In this document: positions 56,701 through 62,940 of the stretch, piece after piece | How positions within the stretch are numbered: position 1 is the stretch's first letter | Layout of the letters: every line of letters starts with the position of its first letter | Source: Dasyornis broadbenti | Lineage: Eukaryota > Chordata > Aves > Passeriformes > Dasyornithidae | DNA length: 64,000 nt | Assembly (NCBI GenBank): GCA_013397935.1 | Contig: VZRN01011464.1 | Coordinates: 835,676-899,675 of the forward strand | Direction: 5' to 3' | The notes under the pieces: generated by a model | What the model was told of the DNA's origin: nothing | Database searches by the model: none | The model's input: the letters and a program-made list of their open reading frames with translations, nothing else | Translations under genes and position numbers: made by a program

Positions 56701-59700
56701 AAAGATGTGCTACAATTCAGAAATCCATCTAGAGAACCAGCTCTGCTTTTGTTTCTTCAGAGAAGTTGAGTCGATAATTAAAGTCCAGGATACCTTAAGT
56801 GTGCCCCTAAAGAAGAAGGAAAGAGCAAGAGGTGCACAGCACTGGGGAGAGTAACACCAGTAAACATTATTCATTCTTAAGAGTTTCCAAATGTGTTTAT
56901 CTGCTAAAGCACTGGATCCAAGCAGCCTGACATCCACTGATTGGTTAAAAATCAGAAGGTACACATCTTTAAACTAGCTGCAAAAGGTTACAGTGACCTT
57001 CTAACTTAAGAGGAAAAAAAGGAAAAAGATCTATTGGATTAAAACATAAGGCTGGTCGTTAAGAATACCAGGAGCAGGATCATGTAATTGTCATGTAATA
57101 ATAATATGGTTTATTAAGATACACAGTGACACAAGCTTGGTGGTACACCCAATTTCTAAAATTAGCAGCACCACATTTTATGACTACTATTTAGAAGCAT
57201 TCAGAAAAACTGAGCATGCTCAGAGAGACATTGAAGCAAATGTCTCTGTGCACCAGAAGTTTTTCCCCCACACCAACACAGATAAGAAAACAAGAAATAA
57301 CATCTCTACATTTGCTGAACATCAACTGCCTGCCTCTGAATTCAAAAAAGTCCCTCTGTCTGACGCTAGCATATCTAACTCAATTCACAAGTTAACAAAA
57401 TCCTTGTATTAATTCCAGTTTTATCCGGGTAAAGGTTTCTCCTCTCTGCTGCCTCTGTTGGACAGCGCTGGGACTCAGGCTGGATTAACTACACTCACTG
57501 TACAGCTGTCCTTTCTAGTTTCTGACTCACAGTAAACGCCTTGAAGGCCTCCACACACTTCTGCTTTTCCTTCTGCCTCTCTAGCTTTGACAGTATTTGA
57601 CACAGGAGCCCTCTTAAAATGCTGGCAATCGTTATTACTTAGCCAAGACCGTGTGCAAGGCCTGGCAGAGCCGAGGAAGACAGAGAAATGCCCGAGGTGA
57701 ATGTGGAGAAAGAGAGAGAGGGGTTAAAGGCACATTTCTGATGACAACAGACTGCCTGTAACCCATTAGCAGAGTTCAGGGTTGCTTCTCCAAGCCACAT
57801 CCAGCTCTGGATCTAAAATCCACATCTCCCCACAAATGTGTTTTTCAAGCTGTCTGCAGTTCAGGCTTTTCATAACAGAACTTCCCAGCCTGAGACTTCT
57901 GTGCCCTCCCTCTCCAAAACCTCTCCATCCTGTGAGCGCTGGGACTTCGTTCTGTGTGCTGGCACTGTTGCTGTACAGCCACAGAAAGGGTCCAAGTCAC
58001 TTCCTAACTAAGCAGATGTGGATCTGTCCTCTCCATCTGCAGCACAGTACATCTTCAGTATCACACAGTTTCTGTGTGATACTGCCCAGCTCTCTGCTTC
58101 TAATTTCCTTCTGTAACATCATATGTATGTGGATTATTTTTCTCTAGGGATATCTAACAAAACTGTGGTCTCAATTCCAAGTTTGTAATTAACTTGGAGA
58201 GGAGCAGTTCTCAAACACGGAGGATGCGGAGCAGTGAGGACACAACATGCCAACCCCAGAGGCAAAACTATCCACTCCAGTCACTCCCCAGGGTCCAGAG
58301 AATGGCTGGGACACAACACAGAGAAGAGGTAGTTTAAAATAGAAAATTTTAACTGGCGTTCATTTGAGGAAAAAAGAGGAGGGGGGAGGTTTTAGCCTCC
58401 TGAGTTTTTCATCTGACACTTCATGTACATTTTCTTACTTCAAATTATGAAAGAGTTCCCCATGAATGCTGCATTTACCTGCTGTAAGAAAAGGGAAAAC
58501 TCAACAACACTGCTTTAGAATGAAAGCATCTGCATGAATACTTAATCCTTAATAGCTATTCTTGAAAGCATGCCCATACAGGCATGCTCCTAAAACACAG
58601 CTATATTCTACATAAATTTTTAAAAATCTAGCCCTAGCCAGGTTTAAAGACTTTAACTTCTTACCTGTAATGTTAGCACCATGCTTTTTACCTTCCGATC
58701 ACTGTAAATGAGATGACCGATACAGCAGCATTTAAAGTTTAAATTGACATGTGTCAGCAAAAACCAAGCTGTACTACAACAGAGATTAAATTAATGTTTT
58801 CTGTACCACAGTAACTCAGATTTAATCCTAGCACACTGGCAGGGAACTTGCATAAGTAGATTAGACTGCTTTCAGTACAATATGCCAGATACAAGAGAGC
58901 TTTGACTTGCAATTCTCACTGCCAGGTTAGTGCCAGCCTCTACGGGTTTAAACAGTTTGCTCTTTGCTCCCCTCTGTGAAGGGGATGTGATCTCCTCTGC
59001 ACCACGTTCATTCATGTACCTGCATGTAGAACTGGATCTTGCCTCCCCTTCTGTAAAAACAGGAATGGTGGTGCTGAATAAGGGGCCTTTAATTACTGAG
59101 CAAGCAACATTGCCTCAATTTCTAATGTCACAACAAATCAAATGCTAATTGATTTGGAATGTACTAGGTTACTCCCTCTACCTATTTTGCAGTTGTGGTG
59201 TTTTTACAAAACAATGCAGAAATAGCAGTGCTGCATGCTGTGTCAAATGTCCTTGCCTTAAAAAAACCAAGCAACTGCCTATGGTAAAGAGGGAAAGAAG
59301 GAAGAAATCTAGGAAGCCATTCAGGAACTGAAAGAGATGTTTAGTAAACAGTTAAATTTGTTAACCAGCACTGCTGTCTTGGCAATGATCTGATCACAGT
59401 GTCCAAACACCCACAGGGATCTAAGAAAATACCTGCTATTCAAGGCGTATCTGGTAGCTGGGGCACTTAAATAAGAGGGGGAAACCCACACAAGCAATCA
59501 GCCAGCCTGTAAGCTGACTCCATACTAGTTCAAATTAAGACACCTTTTGAACAAAAACTCTCAGAAACCATTGAGAATTCAAATGAAAATATAAATCCTT
59601 CAATATCCAGAGTCCTCCAACCATGAGCTAGCTGTGTGCTTTACTCAAACACAGGTTAGGATGTTTATTATTGAACTAAATAAAAGTTCACACTTTTAAG

Positions 59701-62700
59701 ATAAAGATATTGAAATGATCTCATCTGGCCATCCTTTCTTTCTTTCTACGGGGTGTAAATTTTACATGCGTGACTTCAGTAAGGCACGTGAAGTGGTGGG
59801 ACTATGTGCCACCGCAGAATCCGTGGCCTGGGACTGAACATTCACTTCATTTGCTGGAAGTGCAACAGAGGATGATGCTCTTCCTGGCAGATGGTCAGGG
59901 ATCTGCAATCACAAGCTTTTTTGACAAGGCTTTTTACTCTGAAACCTCCATTTGCATCAAGATTTTGCATATGCCTGTCAAGTCCAGATACATACCTAAA
60001 GAAGAGGCACCTCACGTGCACATTTTTAAGTGCGCTGCAAACCTGTCAGGCACAGAAGGGTCCTTCATTCATATGACTGCACTATGCTGTTCTAAGAGAC
60101 AGAGATCTATCCTTAATGCCTCCATAATGATTAATACACTAGACAGAGGCAGGGGGAGGGAAGTAGAGAAGGGCAGAGATGAAGTCTTTGATTGGGGAAT
60201 GGCTGACAGGGAAGATACAGGTAAGAGGACGAGGACTCTGATCTTGCATGTCTATTTTCAGTTCCAAGCCACCAATCTTGCTTTCTTCAAGACCGTGAGT
60301 TCTGATCTAACTCTAATCAAAACAATGAAGGAACAGAAGTGCAAGCACAGTACAGTCACATCTATCTGAAAAGACATGCAGCCTAACTCCCTTTTATGCA
60401 GAAGAATTGCATTGGTTTTTGTGTGCTTTCAACAGTTTCCCAAAGGTATTAAACATGAAGAAACAAGTAAGACTTGACCTTCTCATGATCAGTGTAATAC
60501 AAGTATAATACTGAGTTACTTATAGAGCCTATAAAAGAAAAACACCCTGCACAAGCAATTTAAGATATGCGTTTTAGACATTGAATTAAAACCAATTCAG
60601 GCACAATTCAACTATATAATCTCAATAAGAAACAGACAAATAATTCAGAGTTGCACTGTTCACACAATCTCAGCCACTACTACTTTAATATTGATTTAAA
60701 CATGTAAGTATTACTTTTTTTACTCTTGGCACCTCTACAGCACAAGGGATTATTTCTTCTCCCTTCATTTTACAGATGGGCAGCAGTGCTTAGCAGGCAG
60801 ATGCCTGTGAGGGCCAACTGCTAATCCCTCAAAATTCCCATCTGAAATTTATCCTTCATATGTCAGACCTCTTTCCTCATACCCATTTGCTTCTTTTGCT
60901 CAGATCTGTAACACAGCTGCTGCTCTTAGACTGTTACAGCATCCCACTGGTTTGGAGCTCCCAAACATCAGAGTGGGGCAAAACAAGTTTGATGCTGTTG
61001 CTGCTTTCCTCTCTCACTTTCTCCCTGATTTTAAAGAACTGCAATCAACTGTATCCTAAGGACTTAGATCACAACAGCCTGCTGCAGTATGTAATCAGTC
61101 AGAACGCAAAGTGTTTCCCCAAGGTCCCTTCTCAGTGCACAGAGCTCAACATTTTCAGAACACAGATCATCACTGCAGATGTGCAGCTGTTAAGGCTTTG
61201 TAACTGTTCAAAACTGTGGGTTTACCTTGCTGTTCTCTCTGCTACTCTCCATACCATCTTAGAGCTACTATTTCCCTGAAGAAATACAGACAATAGTATA
61301 CCTGGAGTTTAAGGCAGATATTTCTGTAGCCTCTAGCTCTGCCATCCAGATACTTCTGATTAAATACAAAGCGCATCTAATATATACCCACAGATAAACA
61401 TAATGCATTAAGGAAGGCTTAAAATAAACCAGTATTTGCCTATAAAAAACCTCACAAAACTCACAAACTCACAACCACATTGGAAGGGCAGCAGCAGAGA
61501 TTGGTCCCAATATACACAATACTTACATCTTAACAAATGACAGATGTCTTCAGTAGAATAAGAGCAAATGAATGGCATTTAACAGACTTCCTTGTCTGAG
61601 AAGCTTGAGGATTTACATATAACAGACTTCTTGTGACCAAAACATGCTCTGTCTTTACCACCTGTTTGTTCCATGATCATAGGAAAAACATTCTGGCAAA
61701 AAAGCTCTCCATAAGCAGGACTAGATGTGGTACCATACAAGCCCACTTAAATTTTAAAAAGCTAATAGCTAAAGAACTGGATACAGAATTGCCAACCCCA
61801 AAGAAGATGCACAAACATAAACAGTTCAAAATCTTTCAGTTTACAACTTGCTGTGAGCAAGCCCCATGCTCCTAGAAATGAGCCTTCAGACAACAGTGTG
61901 ATCACATTTTGGGGATAAAAACTGCACAGTAAGTTTTCACAGGGTGATATAAATTCTGACTTCCAAGTGATATAAATTCTGACTTCTACAATACAGTTAA
62001 ATAGACAAATCTCAATTTACACTGTAGCACTCCCAGCTCATGGTTCCACAGCCATTTTCTTAACTGTTAAAGCAGGATTTTATTTTACTTTTTTTAACCA
62101 ATATTTAACTTTTCCTGAAGCAGTGTCTTTGAAAAAGGTAGGTTTGCTTTGGTGCTTCTGTTTACAAGTACCAAAAGATTTTAGCACTGCCTTCATAGGT
62201 TTAAACCAGCTCTAATAGCATGGAAGCATTACTGGATACAACACTGCAGTGGAGAAGGAGGTGGTGTGACCCTCTAACACTAAAGAAGCAACCAGAAGTC
62301 TTATCCCCGAAGTCCTGGACAGTGCCATTTGAGCAGATCTGAGCTCCTCAGACTGAAAAGTTGTCTTTTCTTTTTCACATGTTCATTAGCAATTCAACAA
62401 AACAAAAACCAGAGAGCATTCAGAAGCACATCCAAAGTTAACAAACCTGTCACCTCACAATACTTAAAATTAGAAGTAGGGACAGGGAACCCTAATACTA
62501 AGAAATTAATTATCTTTCCACAAAAAGCAAGCCTATTACTCAAAAGTTACTTCCTAGTTCACAAATCTTCAAGTGTTAGGTTTAAGGTATATTACCATAT
62601 GGTAATATACCATATCATGGTAATATGATATATTACCATAATATAAGAATAAAGAATTAGTAATTTCTGTTACTTTTTTGACTGACAACTATAAAACATA

Positions 62701-62891
62701 ATATAATAATACTTAAATCAAGTACTTACAGGGTCTCTCAGCTCTTCATTGTCTCGAGCTGACGTTCGAGGTATTTTCACCGGGATTTCATCTCCACATT
62801 CAGTGTCTGAAGCATTTGGAGACTCTGCTAAATCAAGGAACTCATCTCTCTTGTGACCTCTGAACCTTATTTTGTCCAACTTCTTTAGCAT
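14658..62891 (-). CDS. GRAMD4: GRAMD4, GRAM domain-containing protein 4 (18 coding exons, introns included in span)
   Basis: Minus-strand gene assembled from 18 exons with GT-AG introns and matching phases at every junction; the spliced frame is 578 codons plus TAG, the length I recall for human GRAMD4. Seen in the sequence: an acidic N-terminus with a DKIRFRGHKRDEF start; a Glu/Arg-rich coiled coil at about residues 83-140; hydrophobic blocks at about 228-268 and 337-376, consistent with membrane segments; and a C-terminal GRAM domain from about 445. No VASt sterol-transfer domain is present, which separates it from GRAMD1/Aster proteins. Known of the family: also called death-inducing protein or KIAA0767, reported at mitochondria and other membranes, pro-apoptotic downstream of E2F1, and linked to restraint of TLR9 and TAK1 signalling. 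The start at 62891 has A at -3 and matches the human start, but the frame stays open upstream. No frameshift or stop was found, so the gene looks intact. Confidence 0.97.
14760..15312 (-). other. GRAMD4: GRAMD4 intron 17
   Basis: 553 bases between coding exons 17 and 18. AT-rich with a short GC-richer patch near 14960-15060. No repeat or motif was recognised. Confidence 0.9.
15313..15381 (-). CDS. GRAMD4: GRAMD4 coding exon 17 (residues 523-545)
   Basis: 69 bases, 23 full codons, phase 0 on both sides, acceptor TTTTAG, donor GTAAGT. It encodes YKVLSVLPGSGMGIAVSTPS then TQK, near identical to human GRAMD4. Skipping would keep frame but remove part of the GRAM fold. Confidence 0.98.
15826..15915 (-). 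mobile_element. CR1 retrotransposon 3'-end fragment
   Basis: The plus strand reads as the reverse complement of the CR1 tail: a GTCATAGTATCATTAAGGTT block, then ACACCACCACATCAACCAAAC. This matches the avian CR1 3' end (tail repeat plus the stretch that reads GTTTAGTGGTGG in sense). It is on the same strand as GRAMD4 and strongly diverged. Confidence 0.75.
16927..17000. repeat. 25-bp tandem repeat, about three copies
   Basis: Three imperfect copies of a unit with core CACTTATACAAATTATCA, starting near 16931, 16956 and 16981 with exact 25-base spacing. It lies about 100 bases past the donor of exon 16 on the transcribed strand. Confidence 0.8.
17100..17184 (-). CDS. GRAMD4: GRAMD4 coding exon 16 (residues 494-522, GRAM domain)
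   Basis: 85 bases, acceptor TTTCAG, donor GTATGT, phase 2 in and phase 0 out. It encodes YLCFESSKSGSSKRNKVIKL then SDITDIQK. The basic loop SSKRNK and the DITDIQK strand are conserved GRAM features. Confidence 0.98.
17185..18256 (-). other. GRAMD4: GRAMD4 intron 15
   Basis: 1.07 kb, AT-rich, no recognised repeat. The plus-strand open frame at 17981-18271 overlaps the exon 15 end by chance. Confidence 0.9.
18257..18350 (-). CDS. GRAMD4: GRAMD4 coding exon 15 (residues 463-494, GRAM domain)
   Basis: 94 bases, acceptor TTTCAG, donor GTGAGT, phase 1 in and phase 2 out. It encodes CENGWRCCLINRDRKMPTDY then IRNGVLYVTE. The G-x-L-Y-V-T strand followed by N-Y-L-C-F in the next exon is the typical GRAM core, a PH-like fold that binds membrane lipids in related proteins. 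Confidence 0.98.
18351..18807 (-). other. GRAMD4: GRAMD4 intron 14
   Basis: 457 bases of unremarkable AT-rich intron between the two exons that start the GRAM domain. Confidence 0.9.
18808..18955 (-). CDS. GRAMD4: GRAMD4 coding exon 14 (residues 414-463, linker and GRAM start)
   Basis: 148 bases, acceptor CTGCAG, donor GTATAT, phase 0 in and phase 1 out. It begins with a Ser/Ala-rich linker (LQTAASRSYVGSSAPAGISK), a likely flexible and phosphorylatable region. It ends with GNFHEVFNLSENERPLA, which starts the GRAM domain. Confidence 0.97.
20151..20171. repeat. Poly(T) run of 21 (poly(A) on the transcribed strand)
   Basis: Uninterrupted T run inside intron 13. It could be a retroposed poly(A) tail, but no retrogene body was seen beside it. 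Confidence 0.9.
21420..21458. repeat. Perfect 15-bp inverted repeat (hairpin)
   Basis: Arms AACTTGAGTCCATAA (21420-21434) and its exact reverse complement (21444-21458) are separated by 9 bases. AAACTCTAA occurs both just before the left arm and at its inner edge, a pattern expected from a template-switch event. Confidence 0.9.
22718..22872 (-). CDS. GRAMD4: GRAMD4 coding exon 13 (residues 362-413)
   Basis: 155 bases, acceptor TTTCAG, donor GTAAGG, phase 1 in and phase 0 out. It encodes LYAGIKFFLIDFIF, the second half of the second membrane block, then KRCPRLRAKYDTPYIIWISL and PTDPQLKERSNATVSRR. The basic residues after the membrane block suggest the cytosolic side, but this is inference. 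It is the most conserved exon of the gene here. Confidence 0.98.
22873..24089 (-). other. GRAMD4: GRAMD4 intron 12
   Basis: 1.2 kb. It holds a probable MIR-type SINE relic at 23281-23352; the rest is unassigned. Confidence 0.9.
23281..23352 (+). mobile_element. Probable ancient MIR-type SINE relic
   Basis: CAGTCCCAGCTCTTGTCTTA, then a CAAGTTACTTCTTTGC block and ATAAAAATGGGC follow the order of the amniote MIR core (tagtcccagctct ... caagtcactt ... atctgtaaaatggg). Diverged, as expected for an old element. The call is from memory of the consensus. Confidence 0.4.
24090..24199 (-). CDS. GRAMD4: GRAMD4 coding exon 12 (residues 325-362, membrane segment)
   Basis: 110 bases, acceptor TTTCAG, donor GTAAAC, phase 2 in and phase 1 out. 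It encodes LFMWVQPEITQKLY then IALWAAFIASCFLPYRIIGL. The IALWAAFIASCFLPY stretch is a predicted membrane span and begins the second hydrophobic block. Confidence 0.97.
24301..24344 (-). CDS. GRAMD4: GRAMD4 coding exon 11 (residues 311-325)
   Basis: 44 bases, acceptor ATGCAG, donor GTAAGT, phase 0 in and phase 2 out. It encodes NLFGKMADILEKIK plus the first two bases of Asn. It is separated from exon 12 by an intron of only 101 bases. Confidence 0.96.
24345..25677 (-). other. GRAMD4: GRAMD4 intron 10
   Basis: 1.3 kb with no recognised repeat. Opposed 60-codon frames near 25396-25615 on the two strands are mutual shadows. Confidence 0.9.
25678..25749 (-). CDS. GRAMD4: GRAMD4 coding exon 10 (residues 287-310)
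   Basis: 72 bases, 24 full codons, phase 0 on both sides, so skipping would keep frame. It encodes EHPKEDLTVSEKFQLVLDVA then QKAQ. The acceptor ends in CCTAAG, an uncommon AAG acceptor. The next AG lies within the first codon and would drop a Glu that is present in the family. Confidence 0.96.
25750..26571 (-). other. GRAMD4: GRAMD4 intron 9
   Basis: 822 bases, nearly half of it an antisense CR1 copy (25953-26300). Confidence 0.9.
25953..26300 (+). mobile_element. CR1 retrotransposon, 5'-truncated 3' end
   Basis: It carries CTCTACAACTACCTGAAAGG and GGTTGTAGTGAGGTGGGGTC, then the expected order of CR1 3' blocks (GAAACAGGCTGGCCATGGAAG, GGAGTCACCATC, GTTGGACTTGATCTTAAAG). It is inserted antisense to GRAMD4. 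The tail repeat is degraded. Confidence 0.93.
26572..26620 (-). CDS. GRAMD4: GRAMD4 coding exon 9 (residues 270-286)
   Basis: 49 bases, acceptor TTTCTAG, donor GTAGGT, phase 2 in and phase 0 out. It encodes GWRIQWSIVPEVSEHM, the conserved segment that follows the first membrane block. The exon is small, but phases and flanking residues fit on both sides. Confidence 0.95.
26621..27529 (-). other. GRAMD4: GRAMD4 intron 8
   Basis: 909 bases, AT-rich, nothing recognised. Confidence 0.9.
27530..27621 (-). CDS. GRAMD4: GRAMD4 coding exon 8 (residues 240-270, membrane segment)
   Basis: 92 bases, acceptor CTGCAG, donor GTATTT, phase 0 in and phase 2 out. It encodes IYMNAVWHGW then AIPMFLFLAILRLSLNYLIA, a strongly hydrophobic stretch that completes the first predicted membrane region. 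The donor GTATTT is a weaker match to consensus than most donors in this gene. Confidence 0.97.
27622..29185 (-). other. GRAMD4: GRAMD4 intron 7
   Basis: 1.56 kb, nothing recognised beyond low-complexity A-rich stretches. Open frames at 28047-28401 on opposite strands are chance overlaps. Confidence 0.9.
29186..29277 (-). CDS. GRAMD4: GRAMD4 coding exon 7 (residues 209-239)
   Basis: 92 bases, acceptor GTTTAG, donor GTAAGT, phase 1 in and phase 0 out. It encodes RGAKPVTNFVKNLSALSDWY followed by SIYTSAIAFI, the start of the first hydrophobic block. Conservation with human GRAMD4 is nearly complete. Confidence 0.98.
29278..31104 (-). other. GRAMD4: GRAMD4 intron 6
   Basis: 1.8 kb. It contains a sense-oriented CR1 with a reverse-transcriptase remnant (29691-30125). 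The GC-richer stretch at 30130-30560 is unassigned and might be further decayed CR1. Confidence 0.9.
29691..30125 (-). mobile_element. CR1 retrotransposon, internally deleted, with decayed reverse-transcriptase remnant
   Basis: On the minus strand 30034-29846 translates to a piece with VTSGIPHGSVLGPVLF and then LIKDLGNRIECCL, the hallmark of the CR1-clade reverse transcriptase just before its catalytic motif. It then passes to the CR1 3' end (GTTTAGTGGTGGATTTGGCA, GGTTAATGGTTGGACCCAAT) and a final ACGATTCTGTGA. The catalytic stretch and most of the 3' domain are missing, so it is inactive. It lies in the same orientation as GRAMD4. Confidence 0.93.
31105..31130 (-). CDS. GRAMD4: GRAMD4 coding exon 6, 26-nt microexon (residues 200-209)
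   Basis: A microexon of 26 bases, acceptor TTTTCAG, donor GTAAGT, phase 2 in and phase 1 out. It encodes LTENMRRL plus split codons, exactly bridging SARR of exon 5 and KRGAKPV of exon 7. Because 26 is not a multiple of three, skipping it would shift the frame. It is too short to show as an open reading frame by itself. Confidence 0.95.
31131..31604 (-). other. GRAMD4: GRAMD4 intron 5
   Basis: 474 bases next to the 26-nt microexon. A-rich runs at about 31510-31560; nothing else seen. Confidence 0.9.
31605..31737 (-). CDS. GRAMD4: GRAMD4 coding exon 5 (residues 156-200)
   Basis: 133 bases, acceptor TTTATAG, donor GTAAAT, phase 1 in and phase 2 out. It encodes the conserved block SRLQKWFCDKFGEYLEDFRF followed by QPEENTVETEEPLSARR. 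This cytosolic, aromatic-rich segment lies just before the first hydrophobic region. Its first residues (DKRSHTVC) differ from the human ones. Confidence 0.97.
31738..33645 (-). other. GRAMD4: GRAMD4 intron 4
   Basis: 1.9 kb, AT-rich, no recognised repeat. Confidence 0.9.
33646..33707 (-). CDS. GRAMD4: GRAMD4 coding exon 4 (residues 135-156, Ala/Gln linker)
   Basis: 62 bases, acceptor TTTCTAG, donor GTGAGC, phase 2 in and phase 1 out. It encodes RAEEVPAAQQPAKSQAQANG, a low-complexity Ala/Gln/Pro linker after the coiled coil. This is the least conserved coding stretch. Its identity rests on position, phase and the AQQP and SQAQA motifs shared with GRAMD4. Confidence 0.93.
39120..39560 (+). 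mobile_element. Older CR1/L3-like fragment
   Basis: Pieces such as AGCTGGAACTCATCAGTTTG, then GGAGAGAAGG, and AATTCATAGATAATAGGTCT further on resemble the 3' region of old CR1/L3-type LINEs. Strong divergence makes the boundaries uncertain. It ends about 60 bases before the younger CR1. Confidence 0.45.
39622..40016 (+). mobile_element. CR1 retrotransposon 3' end, best preserved copy
   Basis: It reads AGGGGTTGTTTAGCCTGGAG and so on through CTCTACAACTACCTGAAAGG, GGTTGTAGTCAGGTGGGGGT, CTCTGGAACAGGCTACC, GTTTAGTGGTGGACTTGGCA, GTTGGACTCAATGATC and AAGGTCTTTTCCAAATG, to a terminal ATATGATTCC. This is the avian CR1 3' unit in order, 5'-truncated as usual, antisense to GRAMD4. It is the main reason for calling the organism a bird. 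Confidence 0.96.
41053..41173 (-). CDS. GRAMD4: GRAMD4 coding exon 3 (residues 95-135, coiled coil)
   Basis: 121 bases, acceptor TTAACAG, donor GTAAGA, phase 1 in and phase 2 out. It encodes EELRKLREETNAETLRQELE and a further KERQRRLELEQRVNEVLKA. The composition is almost entirely Glu, Arg, Lys, Leu and Gln, with Leu spacing typical of a coiled coil. Relative to human (from memory) it carries conservative changes only. Confidence 0.97.
41606..41643. repeat. Perfect 16-bp inverted repeat with 6-base loop
   Basis: The left arm 41606-41621 contains TTTTCCTACCCATA. The right arm 41628-41643 is its exact reverse complement, and the loop is GATATG. It follows an A-rich, CCC-interrupted low-complexity tract (about 41551-41600). 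Confidence 0.92.
44165..44190. repeat. 13-bp tandem doublet
   Basis: Two perfect adjacent copies of GCCTGGGAACTAG inside the LTR-like stretch. Confidence 0.9.
44921..44967. repeat. AT microsatellite
   Basis: Interrupted (TA)n with short ATAC units. Confidence 0.85.
53704..53738. repeat. AT/AC microsatellite
   Basis: ATATATACACACATATATAC followed by (AT)n, in intron 2. Confidence 0.9.
54241..54361 (-). CDS. GRAMD4: GRAMD4 coding exon 2 (residues 55-95)
   Basis: 121 bases, phase 0 in and phase 1 out, acceptor CTTATAG and donor GTAAGT. It encodes AGPGTVVMASGVQDF followed by NRTESDRLNEIKGHLEIALL, a strong match to GRAMD4 where the coiled-coil region begins. On the transcribed strand a run of 20 A sits 39-58 bases before the acceptor (plus 54400-54419), just upstream of the expected branch-point zone. 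Confidence 0.97.
54400..54419. repeat. Poly(T) run of 20 next to exon 2 acceptor
   Basis: On the transcribed strand it is a poly(A) run 39-58 bases before the acceptor of exon 2. Confidence 0.9.
58056..58084. repeat. 13-bp perfect hairpin with 3-base loop
   Basis: Arms CAGTATCACACAG (58056-58068) and CTGTGTGATACTG (58072-58084), loop TTT. Confidence 0.92.
61944..61986. repeat. Tandem duplication, 20-base unit with 3-base spacer
   Basis: GTGATATAAATTCTGACTTC occurs perfectly at 61944-61963 and 61967-61986, so it is a recent duplication. Confidence 0.93.
62586..62640. repeat. 26-bp perfect palindrome with adjoining inverted repeats
   Basis: 62586-62611 equals its own reverse complement (half-site GGTATATTACCAT). 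It is followed by a 7-bp stem (62612-62618 with 62625-62631) and another ATTACCATA copy at 62632-62640. It lies about 120 bases past the donor of the first coding exon on the transcribed strand. Confidence 0.92.
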
Positions 62892-62940
62892 GTTCAGCAC
62901 TGCACTTTTCTGCTTTACCTTAACATGACGGTTGGAGTCT
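62730..62940 (-). CDS. GRAMD4: GRAMD4 first recognised coding exon (residues 1-54 from ATG 62891)
   Basis: The exon runs from an acceptor (TTGCAG, AG at 62941-62942) to donor GTAAGT at 62729. From ATG 62891 it encodes MLKKLDKIRFRG onward and ends in EELRDP, phase 0. It holds the conserved LAESPNASDTEC segment, rich in acidic and Ser/Thr residues. The 49 bases between the acceptor and the ATG are open in the same frame (DSNRHVKVKQKSAVLN), so this is an internal exon. Longer isoforms may start in an exon to the right of the window. The ATG has A at -3 and C at +4, an adequate context. Confidence 0.95.

Larger units (their letters stand above)
54362..62729 (-). other. GRAMD4: GRAMD4 intron 1 (first intron seen in the window)
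   Basis: 8.4 kb. It holds poly(T) at 54400-54419, a 13-bp hairpin at 58056-58084, the longest open frame of the window (59770-60369 plus, 199 codons from a GTG), a 20-base tandem duplication at 61944-61986, and a 26-bp palindrome at 62586-62611. A possible MIR-like scrap lies near 60763. No exon was recognised. Confidence 0.9.

Noticed and set aside
60763..60800. MIR-type SINE
   Set aside because: CATTTTACAGATGGGCAGCA fits a MIR core, but the match is too short to support alone.
62718..62900. GTG start at 62900 for GRAMD4
   Set aside because: The frame simply runs upstream through the exon; ATG 62891 matches the known protein start.
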